DNA of 64,000 nucleotides from Trichormus variabilis 0441 (GTDB taxonomy: Bacteria > Cyanobacteriota > Cyanobacteriia > Cyanobacteriales > Nostocaceae): contig NZ_CP047242.1 of NCBI RefSeq assembly GCF_009856605.1, positions 1,610,001 through 1,674,000 of the forward strand, written 5' to 3'. Made by a program: the position numbers and the translations under genes. The notes beneath the pieces were generated by a model. That model searched no databases. It had not been told where the DNA came from and saw only the letters and a program-made list of their open reading frames with translations. This document shows positions 1-8,084 of the stretch, one piece after another; positions within the stretch are counted from its first letter, which is position 1, and the number at the start of each line of letters is the position of its first letter.

Positions 1-114
1 CGGATGAAATGGATTTTCTGCCCAAAGTCGATAAGCTTTCCGCGCACTCAGCCTAACTTCATCATTTAACCGTCGATACGCAGCCCAAAACGATCGCAAC
101 GTGGCTGATTTCAT
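1..114 (-). CDS. ParE/RelE-like toxin, partial (N-terminus only)
   Basis: The first 38 codons of a gene that runs off the left edge. The translation starts MKSATLRSFWAAYRRL and continues with ARKAYRLW and ENPFHP. This is the typical opening of the small cyanobacterial RelE/ParE-superfamily toxins, which act on mRNA at the ribosome or on gyrase. The ATG at 114-112 overlaps the TGA of the upstream antitoxin-like gene (113-111) by 4 bases, the classic coupling of a type II toxin-antitoxin operon. Catalytic residues lie outside the window, so activity cannot be judged. Family assignment is from the N-terminal pattern and gene order only. Confidence 0.7.
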   Translation of the reverse strand, partial: MKSATLRSFWAAYRRLNDEVRLSARKAYRLWAENPFHP

Positions 115-341
115 AGTTGGTCATAGTCCATCGGGGCGGCTTCTCCCTGAGCGATTTCTTCTCTAGCACGACGAGCCGCAGCAATCAGGTTAGCTTGTGT
201 CTTCTGAAACGATTGCTCCCATCGTGCTTCATCTTGTAAATCGCTAATATACTCTCGAAGATGTTCTGCAACTTGCACCTGAATCTCTACAGGTAGAGAC
301 TCCATCATTTTGATAACTGTTGTAATTGCGGTGGATGACAT
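111..341 (-). CDS. antitoxin of a type II toxin-antitoxin pair
   Basis: A 76-residue, mostly helical, charged protein (start MSSTAITTVIKMMESLP) with no recognisable catalytic motif. The N-terminal segment with LPVEIQVQVAEHLREY is a pattern common in small cyanobacterial antitoxins that precede RelE/ParE-like toxins. Its stop codon overlaps the toxin ATG by 4 bases, so the two are co-translated. Antitoxins of this kind neutralise the toxin by direct binding and usually repress their own promoter, but no operator was identified here. The role is inferred from context and sequence style; the exact antitoxin family is not certain. Confidence 0.65.
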   Translation of the reverse strand: MSSTAITTVIKMMESLPVEIQVQVAEHLREYISDLQDEARWEQSFQKTQANLIAAARRAREEIAQGEAAPMDYDQL

Positions 342-387
342 TGCATAACTCCAATTTTCAAACTCTTACCCTCCGCGTACCTCTGCA

Positions 388-433
388 TTGAAAATAAGAT
401 ACCGGAATTCTCAAAAATCCAGGTATCTTATTT
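388..433 (-). terminator. Rho-independent terminator of aspS
   Basis: A perfect 12-bp inverted repeat (AAATAAGATACC at 392-403 and its complement at 422-433) with an 18-base loop, 8 bases past the aspS stop codon. On the minus strand the second arm runs into a short T-rich stretch. The stem is A+T-rich and the U-tract is weak. Confidence 0.55.
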
Positions 434-440
434 CTCATCC

Positions 441-2228
441 CTAAGACTTCGGTTTATAAGTCGAAGCAACGTGTAATTCCTTCAACTGCTTGACATCTAC
501 ACCAGAAGGTGCGTCTGTTAACAAACAACGTGCTTGCTGTGTTTTCGGAAAAGCAATAACATCTCGAATCGATTCTTCCCCAGCAAACAACATCACCAAT
601 CGGTCTAAACCGTAGGCAATGCCACCGTGTGGCGGTGTACCATATTCAAACGCTTCCAACAGGAAACCAAATTTATTTTGGGCTTCTTCGGGAGATAAAC
701 CGATGGTTTCAAATACCTGTTCTTGGACTTCCCGTTGATAAATCCGCCGACTACCGCCACCAACTTCAAAACCGTTGAATACTAAATCATAGGCTTGAGC
801 GCGGGCTGTTTTTAAGTCGTGTAAATCATCAGGATGGGGTGCGGTAAATGGGTGGTGTAGTGCTTCTAGGCGTTTCTCGTCTGCATTCCACTCAAACATG
901 GGGAAATCGACAACCCAAAGCAAGTTAATTTTATCTGGATCAATTAAACCAAACTCTTTGGCGATCGCTTGCCGCAATCTATCCAAGGTTTTATTTACGG
1001 TAGCCGCATCACCAGCACCAAACAGTAACAGATGTCCTGGTTTTGCACCTGTGCGCTGCAAGATTTCCTGTTTCTGCTCTTCTGAGAGGTTATCTTTAAT
1101 TGCGCCTATGGTGTCAATTTCCCCATCTTCCCGCACCCGGATGTAAGCCAAACCTTTTGCACCGGCTTCGCTGGCTTCTCTGAATAAATCCCCACCCGGT
1201 TTAATCCGCACGTTAGAGATTTGCTCGTTACCGTTGGGAATTGGCAGAATTTTGACGATACCACCATTGGCGACAGCATCCCGAAAGACTTTGAAACCAG
1301 AGTCTTTCATGACATCGGAAACATTAACCAGTTGTAAATCGTAGCGGGTATCTGGTTTATCACAACCGTAACGTTCCATTGCTTCGGCGTAGGTGAGACG
1401 GGGGAACGGAAGCGGTAACTCAACACCCTTAACGGTTTTGAAGATATAACTAACTAACTTTTCGTTGAGTTGGATAATTTCTTCCTCAGACATGAAACTC
1501 ATTTCCATGTCCAATTGGGTAAATTCTGGCTGTCTGTCGGCGCGTAAGTCCTCATCGCGGAAGCATCGCGCAATTTGATAGTATCTATCCATGCCCGATA
1601 CCATGAGGATCTGTTTAAATAGCTGTGGTGATTGGGGTAACGCAAACCATTCCCCTGGATTGACGCGGCTAGGTAGCACGTAATCCCGCGCGCCTTCGGG
1701 GGTGGAACGGGTGAGAATAGGAGTTTCCACTTCGATGAAACCTTCTACGTCTTCCAAATAACGACGCATCGCTTTCACCACTTGATGACGTAGTTGTATG
1801 TTACGCGCCATGCGATCGCGCCGCAAGTCTAAGTAACGATATTTCAGCCGCAAGTCTTCCCTAACTGTCTCAGTGTCGGCGGTGGAAACTTGGAATGGTA
1901 ACTGTTTCCGCACCCCATTGAGTAGTTCAATCTTATCGGCGTAGATTTCCACTTCCCCAGTCGGGATGCGGCTATTCAGTGATTCTTCTGGACGTTGTGT
2001 TACCCTGCCAGTAATTTCCACAACATATTCGTTACGTAGAGAGTTAGCCAGTTCGTAGGAATCTGGGGTGCGTTGAGGATCGCTGACTACTTGGACAATG
2101 CCAGAGCGATCGCGTAAATCCAAGAATATCACGCCCCCATGATCGCGGCGACGGTCTACCCATCCATATAAGGTAACAGTTTCTCCAATATCCTTTTGTC
2201 GGAGTTCGCCGCAATAGTGAGTTCGCAT
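441..2228 (-). CDS. aspS: aspartyl-tRNA synthetase
   Basis: A class IIb aminoacyl-tRNA synthetase that charges tRNA-Asp (and possibly tRNA-Asn in organisms using the indirect route) in the cytosol. Domains in order: an N-terminal OB-fold anticodon-binding domain (about residues 1-110, with [19 protein letters not shown]), the catalytic core with the flipping-loop region STPEGARDY and motif 2 [18 protein letters not shown], a bacterial GAD insertion (about 300-420), and motif 3 [15 protein letters not shown] near the C-terminus. The start is set at the ATG at 2228, giving [10 protein letters not shown] and 595 residues, the normal length; an in-frame ATG 57 bases upstream would add 19 residues foreign to the family. 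It sits alone between toxin-antitoxin genes and has its own terminator. Confidence 0.96.
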   Translation of the reverse strand: MRTHYCGELRQKDIGETVTLYGWVDRRRDHGGVIFLDLRDRSGIVQVVSDPQRTPDSYELANSLRNEYVVEITGRVTQRPEESLNSRIPTGEVEIYADKIELLNGVRKQLPFQVSTADTETVREDLRLKYRYLDLRRDRMARNIQLRHQVVKAMRRYLEDVEGFIEVETPILTRSTPEGARDYVLPSRVNPGEWFALPQSPQLFKQILMVSGMDRYYQIARCFRDEDLRADRQPEFTQLDMEMSFMSEEEIIQLNEKLVSYIFKTVKGVELPLPFPRLTYAEAMERYGCDKPDTRYDLQLVNVSDVMKDSGFKVFRDAVANGGIVKILPIPNGNEQISNVRIKPGGDLFREASEAGAKGLAYIRVREDGEIDTIGAIKDNLSEEQKQEILQRTGAKPGHLLLFGAGDAATVNKTLDRLRQAIAKEFGLIDPDKINLLWVVDFPMFEWNADEKRLEALHHPFTAPHPDDLHDLKTARAQAYDLVFNGFEVGGGSRRIYQREVQEQVFETIGLSPEEAQNKFGFLLEAFEYGTPPHGGIAYGLDRLVMLFAGEESIRDVIAFPKTQQARCLLTDAPSGVDVKQLKELHVASTYKPKS

Positions 2229-2389
2229 AGTTGTTAATTTGTTCTTCCGGGCTAGATTTGCTAGTGAATGCCAAAGCCTTCCCATTATCTAGCATCAATC
2301 GTATCTAATTGAAGAACAGTTGGCATAATCTCATTACGCGACATTCTATAACCTTAAGACACCCTGAGAATATTTTTACTAGAAACCCT

Positions 2390-2584
2390 CTACATACCCG
2401 CAAACTCTAATACTTCGGCTTGTTCTTGTTCAACTTCTAAACAAAGTTCGATAGCTTCTTTAATACGCTCCATTAGTTCGCCTAAAGATTTAGCTTGGGT
2501 GTGACATCCCGCCAGACTAGGTACAGACGCGGCAAAATAGCTATCAGAGTCCCGTTCTATAACCACGTTAAATTCTCTTGTCAT
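2390..2584 (-). CDS. HicB-family protein, orphan
   Basis: A 64-residue protein of the HicB/UPF0150 fold. It carries the characteristic strand pattern (FNVVIERDSDSYFAASVPSL), then AGCHTQAKSLGELMERIKEAIEL, which is the partial RNase-H-like fold of HicB antitoxins. No HicA gene is directly adjacent: the next gene upstream, 50 bases away, is another HicB-like gene belonging to a HicAB pair. It lacks a C-terminal DNA-binding extension. It may be a solitary antitoxin, the remnant of a second pair, or a protein with a separate role. Confidence 0.75.
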   Translation of the reverse strand: MTREFNVVIERDSDSYFAASVPSLAGCHTQAKSLGELMERIKEAIELCLEVEQEQAEVLEFAGM

Positions 2585-2634
2585 CTGGCAATTATCGTTT
2601 AGTAGGGTAATCTAACGTTAAATGATGCCCAAAT

Positions 2635-2865
2635 CTAAGCTACTTTTAATGGCTTTTCCGGTAAAGCAATAGGTTCAGGTAAAGCTTTGCCCTGTTCTTG
2701 ATACCATTCAATCAATGATTCAATTACTTCTTGACCGTGTTTAGCAGCTTCTTCGTAAGTTTTGCCGTGGGTGTGATATTGTTGCCAGGGAAATTCTGGG
2801 AGGTGGACTAAATAGCTGTTATCTTCATCTGACCATTGAATGACCATACTGTAGCGATAATTCAT
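2635..2865 (-). CDS. hicB: HicB-family antitoxin
   Basis: A 76-residue HicB-type antitoxin with YSMVIQWSDEDNSYLVHLPE, followed by the helix KTYEEAAKHGQEVIESLIEWY typical of the family. HicB proteins bind and block the HicA mRNA interferase. Its ATG (2865-2863) overlaps the stop codon of the upstream HicA gene (2864-2862) by 4 bases, so the pair is translationally coupled in toxin-first order, which is usual for hicAB. No separate DNA-binding domain is seen. Confidence 0.8.
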   Translation of the reverse strand: MNYRYSMVIQWSDEDNSYLVHLPEFPWQQYHTHGKTYEEAAKHGQEVIESLIEWYQEQGKALPEPIALPEKPLKVA

Positions 2866-3101
2866 GCTTCATCCTCGTCATTTTTGCTAGATTGCTTTTG
2901 CAGTTCTTCTAATCTATTCAAAACTTTCTTTATTTGTTTTTCCAGGTATTTTGGTGCATCGTCTCCATCCTTACCTGCAATGGTAACGGGTTCATCAAGT
3001 ATAAGTGGATGAGTCCAGAATGTATGACTACCTTTTGCAGGACGGTAATTAAAACCTGCTTTCTGTAATATCGCTTTTAACTCTCGAATTTTCTGAGGCA
3101 T
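2862..3101 (-). CDS. hicA: HicA-family mRNA interferase toxin
   Basis: A 79-residue HicA toxin with a double-stranded-RNA-binding-like fold. The order helix (IRELKAILQKAGF), strand, then GSHTFWTHP contains the conserved Gly-Ser-His catalytic region; this His is the active residue in known HicA proteins. The family cleaves mRNA and halts translation until neutralised by HicB, which is encoded immediately downstream with a 4-base overlap. The C-terminal tail after LEELQKQ is acidic and probably disordered. The catalytic His is present, so it is predicted to be active. Confidence 0.82.
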   Translation of the reverse strand: MPQKIRELKAILQKAGFNYRPAKGSHTFWTHPLILDEPVTIAGKDGDDAPKYLEKQIKKVLNRLEELQKQSSKNDEDEA

Positions 3102-3276
3102 TAATCCTTACTTTCAAGTATTCGGGTCAAACGGAAGTAGTTAAATTAACGTTTGGTAAAAATTATAGAGCTATTAAACGGTTTGATGCGATCGCCCCTA
3201 CCCTGGCTTTGCCACATCATCCCTTTCAAAAGCTGATCATATAGTCGGTGGCAATCAAGTATCAACAACGCTCATA

Positions 3277-3376
3277 CAAATTCTCTATCAAGTTGCAACC
3301 AATAAATGATGTAGAGACGTTGTATCTAACCTCTCTACAGTCCAGAATAAAGCACATCTTCATTAAGAAACGGTAT
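3277..3376. repeat. dispersed repeat family R1, copy 1
   Basis: About 100 bp sharing the order TTCTCTAT..AAGTTGCA, AATAAAT, GTAGAGACGTTG, CTCTCTACAG, AATAAAG.GCATCTTCAT.AAGAAACGGTAT with segments at 19579-19651 and 56825-56922. The central GTAGAGACGTTG and CTCTCTAC are parts of a palindrome that is perfect in copy 2 and decayed here. It looks like a non-coding, MITE-type element. Confidence 0.7.
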
Positions 3377-3390
3377 CAAGATGAATTGTG

Positions 3391-3545
3391 TAATACCAAT
3401 TTGAAAAAAGAATGCGACAAATAAACCATTTGTAGAGACGCGATTCATGAGCCAGCGCGTTGCGGGGGTTCCCCCCGTTGTAGCGACTGGCGTCGCGTCT
3501 TCTTAACCCAAGGATGTATTGCAATCATTAATTGAATTGGTATAA
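3391..3545. repeat. MITE-like element with TACCAATT terminal inverted repeats
   Basis: A roughly 155-bp segment bounded by TAATACCAATTTGA (3391-3404) and the near-complementary TTGAATTGGTATAA (3532-3545). Inside, 3452-3492 forms a strong G+C-rich hairpin (GCCAGCGCG..GCGGGGG paired with CCCCCG..GCGACTGGC). It holds no ORF. It directly follows copy 1 of family R1, whose full-length copy also begins with ATACCAATT. Confidence 0.65.
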
Positions 3546-3578
3546 GTTAAAAGTAAAATATTTTACAATACCCATCAT

Positions 3579-3605
3579 TAAAAAAAGTCCGCAAAGGCGG
3601 ACTTT
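3579..3605 (-). terminator. Rho-independent terminator of the dynamin gene
   Basis: A perfect 9-bp stem (AAAGTCCGC at 3584-3592 with GCGGACTTT at 3597-3605) and a 4-base loop, 15 bases beyond the stop codon of the dynamin gene. On the minus strand it is followed by a run of T residues. Confidence 0.85.
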
Positions 3606-3620
3606 AAAATCACCTAATTC

Positions 3621-6080
3621 CTAAACCTGCGTCACTCCATCCAATAACCCGTCAGAGACAACCACACCATTATTAGCTGCAATCTGATCAACAACTGTTA
3701 ACTCGCCCAGATTAATTAAAGGTAATAAATAATCATATAATTGCATCGCTTGTAAACAATTGTTAATATTAGCGATTGCCGTATTATACACATCTACTTT
3801 TCCTTCAACGACACCGAGTAAACGGTTATTATTATTAATCTTTTGCTCTGCTTCTTGTTGCAGTGTTGATTCTAAATAAAGTCTCGCTTGTGGGTATTGT
3901 TGTAAAATTCCATCCCCTTGCTGTTTCGCCATTGGCAACAATTGAGTTTTGAGGATTTGGTTAATAGTTTGACGGAAGGTTTTACGAATGGTATGAGAAA
4001 CCTTTGGCTCAAAATCTAACTTTAATAATTGCCTAATTGCTGGCTCTGCTTCTACCATACTTTCGCTATCATAACTTTGGGAAGTTTGCAGCAATGTTTG
4101 ACGGAATTGATATATAGAAAAAGTATTTTCATCATAAAAACTGGGACTTTCTCTAACAAAGCGATCGCATTCTACACTAGCTGCATCTACTAAAGATTGA
4201 GTCACACGTTTTTCTAAAGCTTTGAGTTCTTGTTCAATCCCTGCATCGTTACCCAGCAAACGATATAACTGGCGATAGTATTCTGATTTACGAATCTTCT
4301 CCATCAACCTTTGGAAAAGATTCGTCACTAATTCCTGAGATGAATCTACTAAGATATCTTCTAATTGGTTCGCCAAATAATAGAACGCCTCTACTAAAAT
4401 TGCTAGTAATGGCGCAGTAGCATTACGCGGATGACTCAGAGTCGCACGACGATAAGCATCAGCTACAGAAAATGTATCCAACAATTCATCTAAACGACGA
4501 ATCATCCGGGATTGCAATTGGCGAAAATCCGTCTCAAATCTGTCACAAGCATGATTAATTACATGATTAACTTCTTCTGTGATGTGTAGGCTGTAATCTT
4601 TACCAACTTGTTGCAATTGCTGATTGAGATATTGTAATTCCTGCGCCTTCATCATCTCAATTTCACGGGGCTGACTATCTAAGTCACGATGTACAGTCTG
4701 ATAATGTTTTTTCAGATTAATACAAATATCTTCTAAATCATCAGCAAGATTTTTAAAAAGCTGGGGACGCTTTTCTTCAGTTAGATAACGCGTGACGGCT
4801 GTGCGAAATTCTTCAATCCCACTATCTTGAATTAACTGATTAATTAAAGGTGTTCCCTGTTCACTTAAAATCCGCACATAGTTTTGATTCGGTGTTTCAA
4901 AACCATTGAGAGAAATGCGAAAATTACTAGAAGCTAACTTACCAGAACTGACACAATAGTTATTAAAGGCGTAAACAAACTGCGGTGTTTCCTCGTTACC
5001 ATTTACATATTTGGCACTTTCTCCAAAGATAGAATCTAGACCAAATCTATCTTGAGTACTTGTCTGTTTAATCTGACTTCCATAAAAACCAAGTAACCCA
5101 CTGGTTTTATAAACCCGGCTTGTATCTCGGAATTGTGTGTTGATTAAATCATCCAAGCGTTGCCTTAGTTGGGTATTATACCAAGTTTCGTCGATGCGGT
5201 TGAAGACATAAAACACGCGATCGCGTATTCCTCCATTTTGCCGCATCTTTTCTAACAGTTCTGTTTCCTCTTTCGTCATATCACCAGCAGAAGCAGGTTT
5301 CAGCACACACACCACCGCCGAAGTATCAGGATGTTGTATCTTGGCGTAGGTTAGTTGTGCATCCTTTTCCACTGGTGCATCAATCCCTGGTGTGTCAATA
5401 ATTACGTTGCCATCTTGCAAAAGCGGATGGTTGCAAAAGTATTCAATCTGTTTTAATACGGCGCTATTACTACCACGACGCGCATATCCAGCCGCTTCTT
5501 TCAGGTTGGAAAAATTAAAATGTTCCATCGAATATGTAGCATTATTTACTGTATGAATATGTTGCCGATTCGCCTCATATCCCTGTAGTAAAAATATTAA
5601 TGCTTTCGCTTGTTTGGCACGTTCTGATTTACTCTCACCACCTTCTTGCTGAATAATCGCTTCACACCCTTGATGTAATAAGCTAACCACTTCAGCTTGA
5701 TTAATATTAACTGCTGTCGTAAATCCCAACTGTTGACACAGAGAGTTTGCTTGTTCCCGAATTTCTACCTCACTTAAAAAAGTTAAAACTACCCGTTCTT
5801 TATCTAATTCTGCATACTCAATTTTGCACTCTGTACCTGTAGCGTGTCCTTCTGCACTGTATAACAATTCCCGTTCTAATAGTGCATTAATCAGCATAGA
5901 TTTACCTGCACTAAATGCACCAGCAAACACAATTTCAAACTGGGGGGAAATCGCCTTACCTAGAGAAGTTTGTACAGATGTGATATCTTGCGATCGCAAA
6001 GATAATTCCTCCTGTAAAAGCTGCAATATAGACTCAACTTGATCTTTTAGATTATGACACTGCGAAGGCATACTCGACAT
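3621..6080 (-). CDS. dynamin-like GTPase
   Basis: An 819-residue large GTPase of the bacterial dynamin superfamily, whose members bind and reshape membranes on GTP hydrolysis (the first described, BDLP, is from Nostoc). The GTPase domain is N-terminal: P-loop GAFSAGKSMLINAL at about residues 54-67, G3 DTPGID near 230 and G4 NRID near 295. The remaining 500 residues are long helices with many Gln and Glu, consistent with the neck and trunk. A moderately hydrophobic segment (PLLAILVEAFYYLANQL, about residues 550-570) may be the membrane paddle. Two Met codons (6080 and 6071) are possible starts. It stands alone with its own terminator. Confidence 0.9.
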   Translation of the reverse strand: MSSMPSQCHNLKDQVESILQLLQEELSLRSQDITSVQTSLGKAISPQFEIVFAGAFSAGKSMLINALLERELLYSAEGHATGTECKIEYAELDKERVVLTFLSEVEIREQANSLCQQLGFTTAVNINQAEVVSLLHQGCEAIIQQEGGESKSERAKQAKALIFLLQGYEANRQHIHTVNNATYSMEHFNFSNLKEAAGYARRGSNSAVLKQIEYFCNHPLLQDGNVIIDTPGIDAPVEKDAQLTYAKIQHPDTSAVVCVLKPASAGDMTKEETELLEKMRQNGGIRDRVFYVFNRIDETWYNTQLRQRLDDLINTQFRDTSRVYKTSGLLGFYGSQIKQTSTQDRFGLDSIFGESAKYVNGNEETPQFVYAFNNYCVSSGKLASSNFRISLNGFETPNQNYVRILSEQGTPLINQLIQDSGIEEFRTAVTRYLTEEKRPQLFKNLADDLEDICINLKKHYQTVHRDLDSQPREIEMMKAQELQYLNQQLQQVGKDYSLHITEEVNHVINHACDRFETDFRQLQSRMIRRLDELLDTFSVADAYRRATLSHPRNATAPLLAILVEAFYYLANQLEDILVDSSQELVTNLFQRLMEKIRKSEYYRQLYRLLGNDAGIEQELKALEKRVTQSLVDAASVECDRFVRESPSFYDENTFSIYQFRQTLLQTSQSYDSESMVEAEPAIRQLLKLDFEPKVSHTIRKTFRQTINQILKTQLLPMAKQQGDGILQQYPQARLYLESTLQQEAEQKINNNNRLLGVVEGKVDVYNTAIANINNCLQAMQLYDYLLPLINLGELTVVDQIAANNGVVVSDGLLDGVTQV

Positions 6081-6287
6081 AAAAGCACCTATAAGCTTCT
6101 ATGTAAAAACCTAACAAAAACTTTATACTAAAAGTTCAGTATTAATACATACTAAATTTAATTGAGAATTGGTATGGCTAATAATACTTTGGGAATGAGT
6201 AATTGGTAAAAGTAGAAATAAAACATCATCACTTATTAGTTATGACCCAGAGCGTAAGATTTATGATGATCAATAAAAATCATTCTT
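6081..6287. other. divergent intergenic region, dynamin / ribokinase
   Basis: 207 A+T-rich bases between the divergently transcribed dynamin gene and rbsK. Promoters for both should lie here. No clear operator or conserved hairpin is seen, and no Shine-Dalgarno sequence precedes rbsK. Confidence 0.5.
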
Positions 6288-7211
6288 ATGAGCATTATCG
6301 TCTTCGGTAGCATCAATATAGATTTAGTTGCCACAGCACCCAAGTTACCAATTGCAGGAGAAACCTTACTGGGAGAAGACTTTTTCAAGGTTCCTGGGGG
6401 TAAAGGTGCAAACCAAGCTGTAGCAGTAGCCAAACTGGGAGTTCCTACCCAAATGGTGGGACGTGTTGGCGCACATGGTTTTGGTGCAGAACTGATGGAA
6501 AATCTGCAAGATGCTGGCGTACAAACTGACAATATTTTTGTAGATGAAACTGCCAGTTCTGGAGTGGCGATGATTACCGTCGCTCATGATGGTGAAAATC
6601 AAATAGTTGTCATTCCTGGTGCTAATGGGAGAGTCAATCAAGCCGATGTAGAACGATTATCATACATATTACCCACAGCCACAGCCCTGCTATTACAATT
6701 AGAAATTCCTATAACCGCCGTTATCGCAGCTGCCCAAGCCGCCAGAAGTAACAATATCACAGTAATTTTAGATCCCGCACCTGCACCATCAGATTTACCA
6801 GCAGAACTTTACCCTTTGATTGATATCATTACCCCAAATGAAGTGGAAGCGGGACAAATCGTAGGTTTTCCCGTAGATGGAGAAGAAGCAGCGCGAAAGG
6901 CAGCCGGGGTGTTATTGCAAAGAGGCGTGAAAAGTGCGATCGTTAAACTGGGCGCTAAAGGTGTTGTTTGTGCCACAGACAAAGAGACCTTTTTTGTCCC
7001 AGCCTTCTTTGTGGATACAGTTGATACTGTAGCGGCTGGTGATGCCTTTAATGGTGGTTTGGCAACAGCACTTTATTCTGGGCTTTCCTTACATCAGGCA
7101 GTTATTTGGGGTGCGGCGGCTGGTGCTTTAGCTGCAACAAAATTAGGCGCACAAACTTCCTTGCCTGACAAGTTGACATTTGAGGCTTTCCTCAAGGAAA
7201 GGGGTTTGTGA
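6288..7211 (+). CDS. rbsK: ribokinase
   Basis: A 307-residue PfkB-family sugar kinase that phosphorylates D-ribose at O5, feeding it to the pentose phosphate pathway. The N-terminal signature VFGSINIDLVATAPKLP and the GGKGANQAVAVAKLG segment are ribokinase-specific. The C-terminal PfkB signature DTVAAGDAFNGGLATAL carries the catalytic Asp in GAGD-type context. Length and motif spacing are normal. No ribose transporter or regulator is adjacent. The following gene lies about 100 bases downstream and has its own ribosome-binding site. Confidence 0.92.
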   Translation: MSIIVFGSINIDLVATAPKLPIAGETLLGEDFFKVPGGKGANQAVAVAKLGVPTQMVGRVGAHGFGAELMENLQDAGVQTDNIFVDETASSGVAMITVAHDGENQIVVIPGANGRVNQADVERLSYILPTATALLLQLEIPITAVIAAAQAARSNNITVILDPAPAPSDLPAELYPLIDIITPNEVEAGQIVGFPVDGEEAARKAAGVLLQRGVKSAIVKLGAKGVVCATDKETFFVPAFFVDTVDTVAAGDAFNGGLATALYSGLSLHQAVIWGAAAGALAATKLGAQTSLPDKLTFEAFLKERGL

Positions 7212-7309
7212 CTTTTGTGAAGTTTCTTATACTTAGAGTTTCCGAAATTCTTCGGATTACACTTGAATTTAAAAACTATTCAAGATACTCCATACAGGAG
7301 AGTAGATTT

Positions 7310-7915
7310 ATGACTAATCCAAACTTCACAAAAACATCTATCAACTCCGTAAAAGCTTTTCTGGCTGCCTCCACAATGATCATGGCTTCTGTCGGCCCTG
7401 CCCTTGCTAACAACAAAGTTGAAATTTTAGGCGCAGAATATGGTGGTAACGGTTGCCCTGATGGGTCTGCTAGTGTGAATGTTAGCCCTGATGGTCAAGA
7501 GTTAAGTATTCTATTTGATAACTTTATCGCTCTGGGCAATAAAGCAGCAGAACGTCGCAAAAGCTGTAATATGAGCATTCCGATTAAAGTACCCCAAGGC
7601 TTTCAAATTTCCCTTTATGATGCTGATTATCGGGGCTATGTTGCTCCTAGTACAACTGGGAGACTAAGAGCAGAGTACTTTTTTGCAGGTCAGCGCGGGC
7701 CAGTTTTCTCCAGAACATTTAGAGGCGAAACCGACTACAACGTCCGAGATAAATTAGTTACTGTGGGTAATGTCTGGTCACGTTGTGGTGACAGTGTAAA
7801 TATGCGTGTGAATGCTGCAATGACTGCTAGTGGCCAAGGGATGGCGACTGTTGACTCTTTTGACCTGGCTCACCGTGGCTTGGTTTATCACGTTAAATAT
7901 CGCCAGTGCCGTTAG
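7310..7915 (+). CDS. secreted protein of unknown function
   Basis: A 201-residue protein with a signal peptide: a hydrophobic core (AFLAASTMIMASVGP) and a cleavage motif ALA before NNKVEI. The mature part has four Cys residues in pairs (GGNGCPDGS, RKSCNMS, SRCGDS, YRQCR), suggesting disulfides, and a beta-rich pattern. The ATG at 7310 is preferred over an in-frame upstream start at 7208 because AGGAG stands 8 bases before it and the signal peptide begins there. I do not recognise the family; the fold resembles small DUF-type cyanobacterial exported proteins. A hairpin (AAAGCTA..TAGCTTT, 7924-7953) follows the gene. Confidence 0.75.
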   Translation: MTNPNFTKTSINSVKAFLAASTMIMASVGPALANNKVEILGAEYGGNGCPDGSASVNVSPDGQELSILFDNFIALGNKAAERRKSCNMSIPIKVPQGFQISLYDADYRGYVAPSTTGRLRAEYFFAGQRGPVFSRTFRGETDYNVRDKLVTVGNVWSRCGDSVNMRVNAAMTASGQGMATVDSFDLAHRGLVYHVKYRQCR

Positions 7916-8084
7916 GTTTTTTCAAAGCTAGGAGTTAAGAAACTTTTAGCTTTGCCAAAATGTCAGGCTGGGTTTTTTCTACCCTAAATCATGAAGACAT
8001 CCTGGGTACACTAATCGCAACACTTAGTGTTTAAACATCATCAGGGTTGCGGCTGATGACAAATAACTCACAGGGGAAAATGAA

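Noticed and set aside
2229..2285. Longer start of aspS
   Set aside because: The 19 extra residues precede the universally conserved MRTHYCGEL opening and are not in the family.
7208..7309. Longer start of the secreted protein after rbsK
   Set aside because: It would put 34 residues before the signal peptide; the internal ATG at 7310 has AGGAG in front of it.
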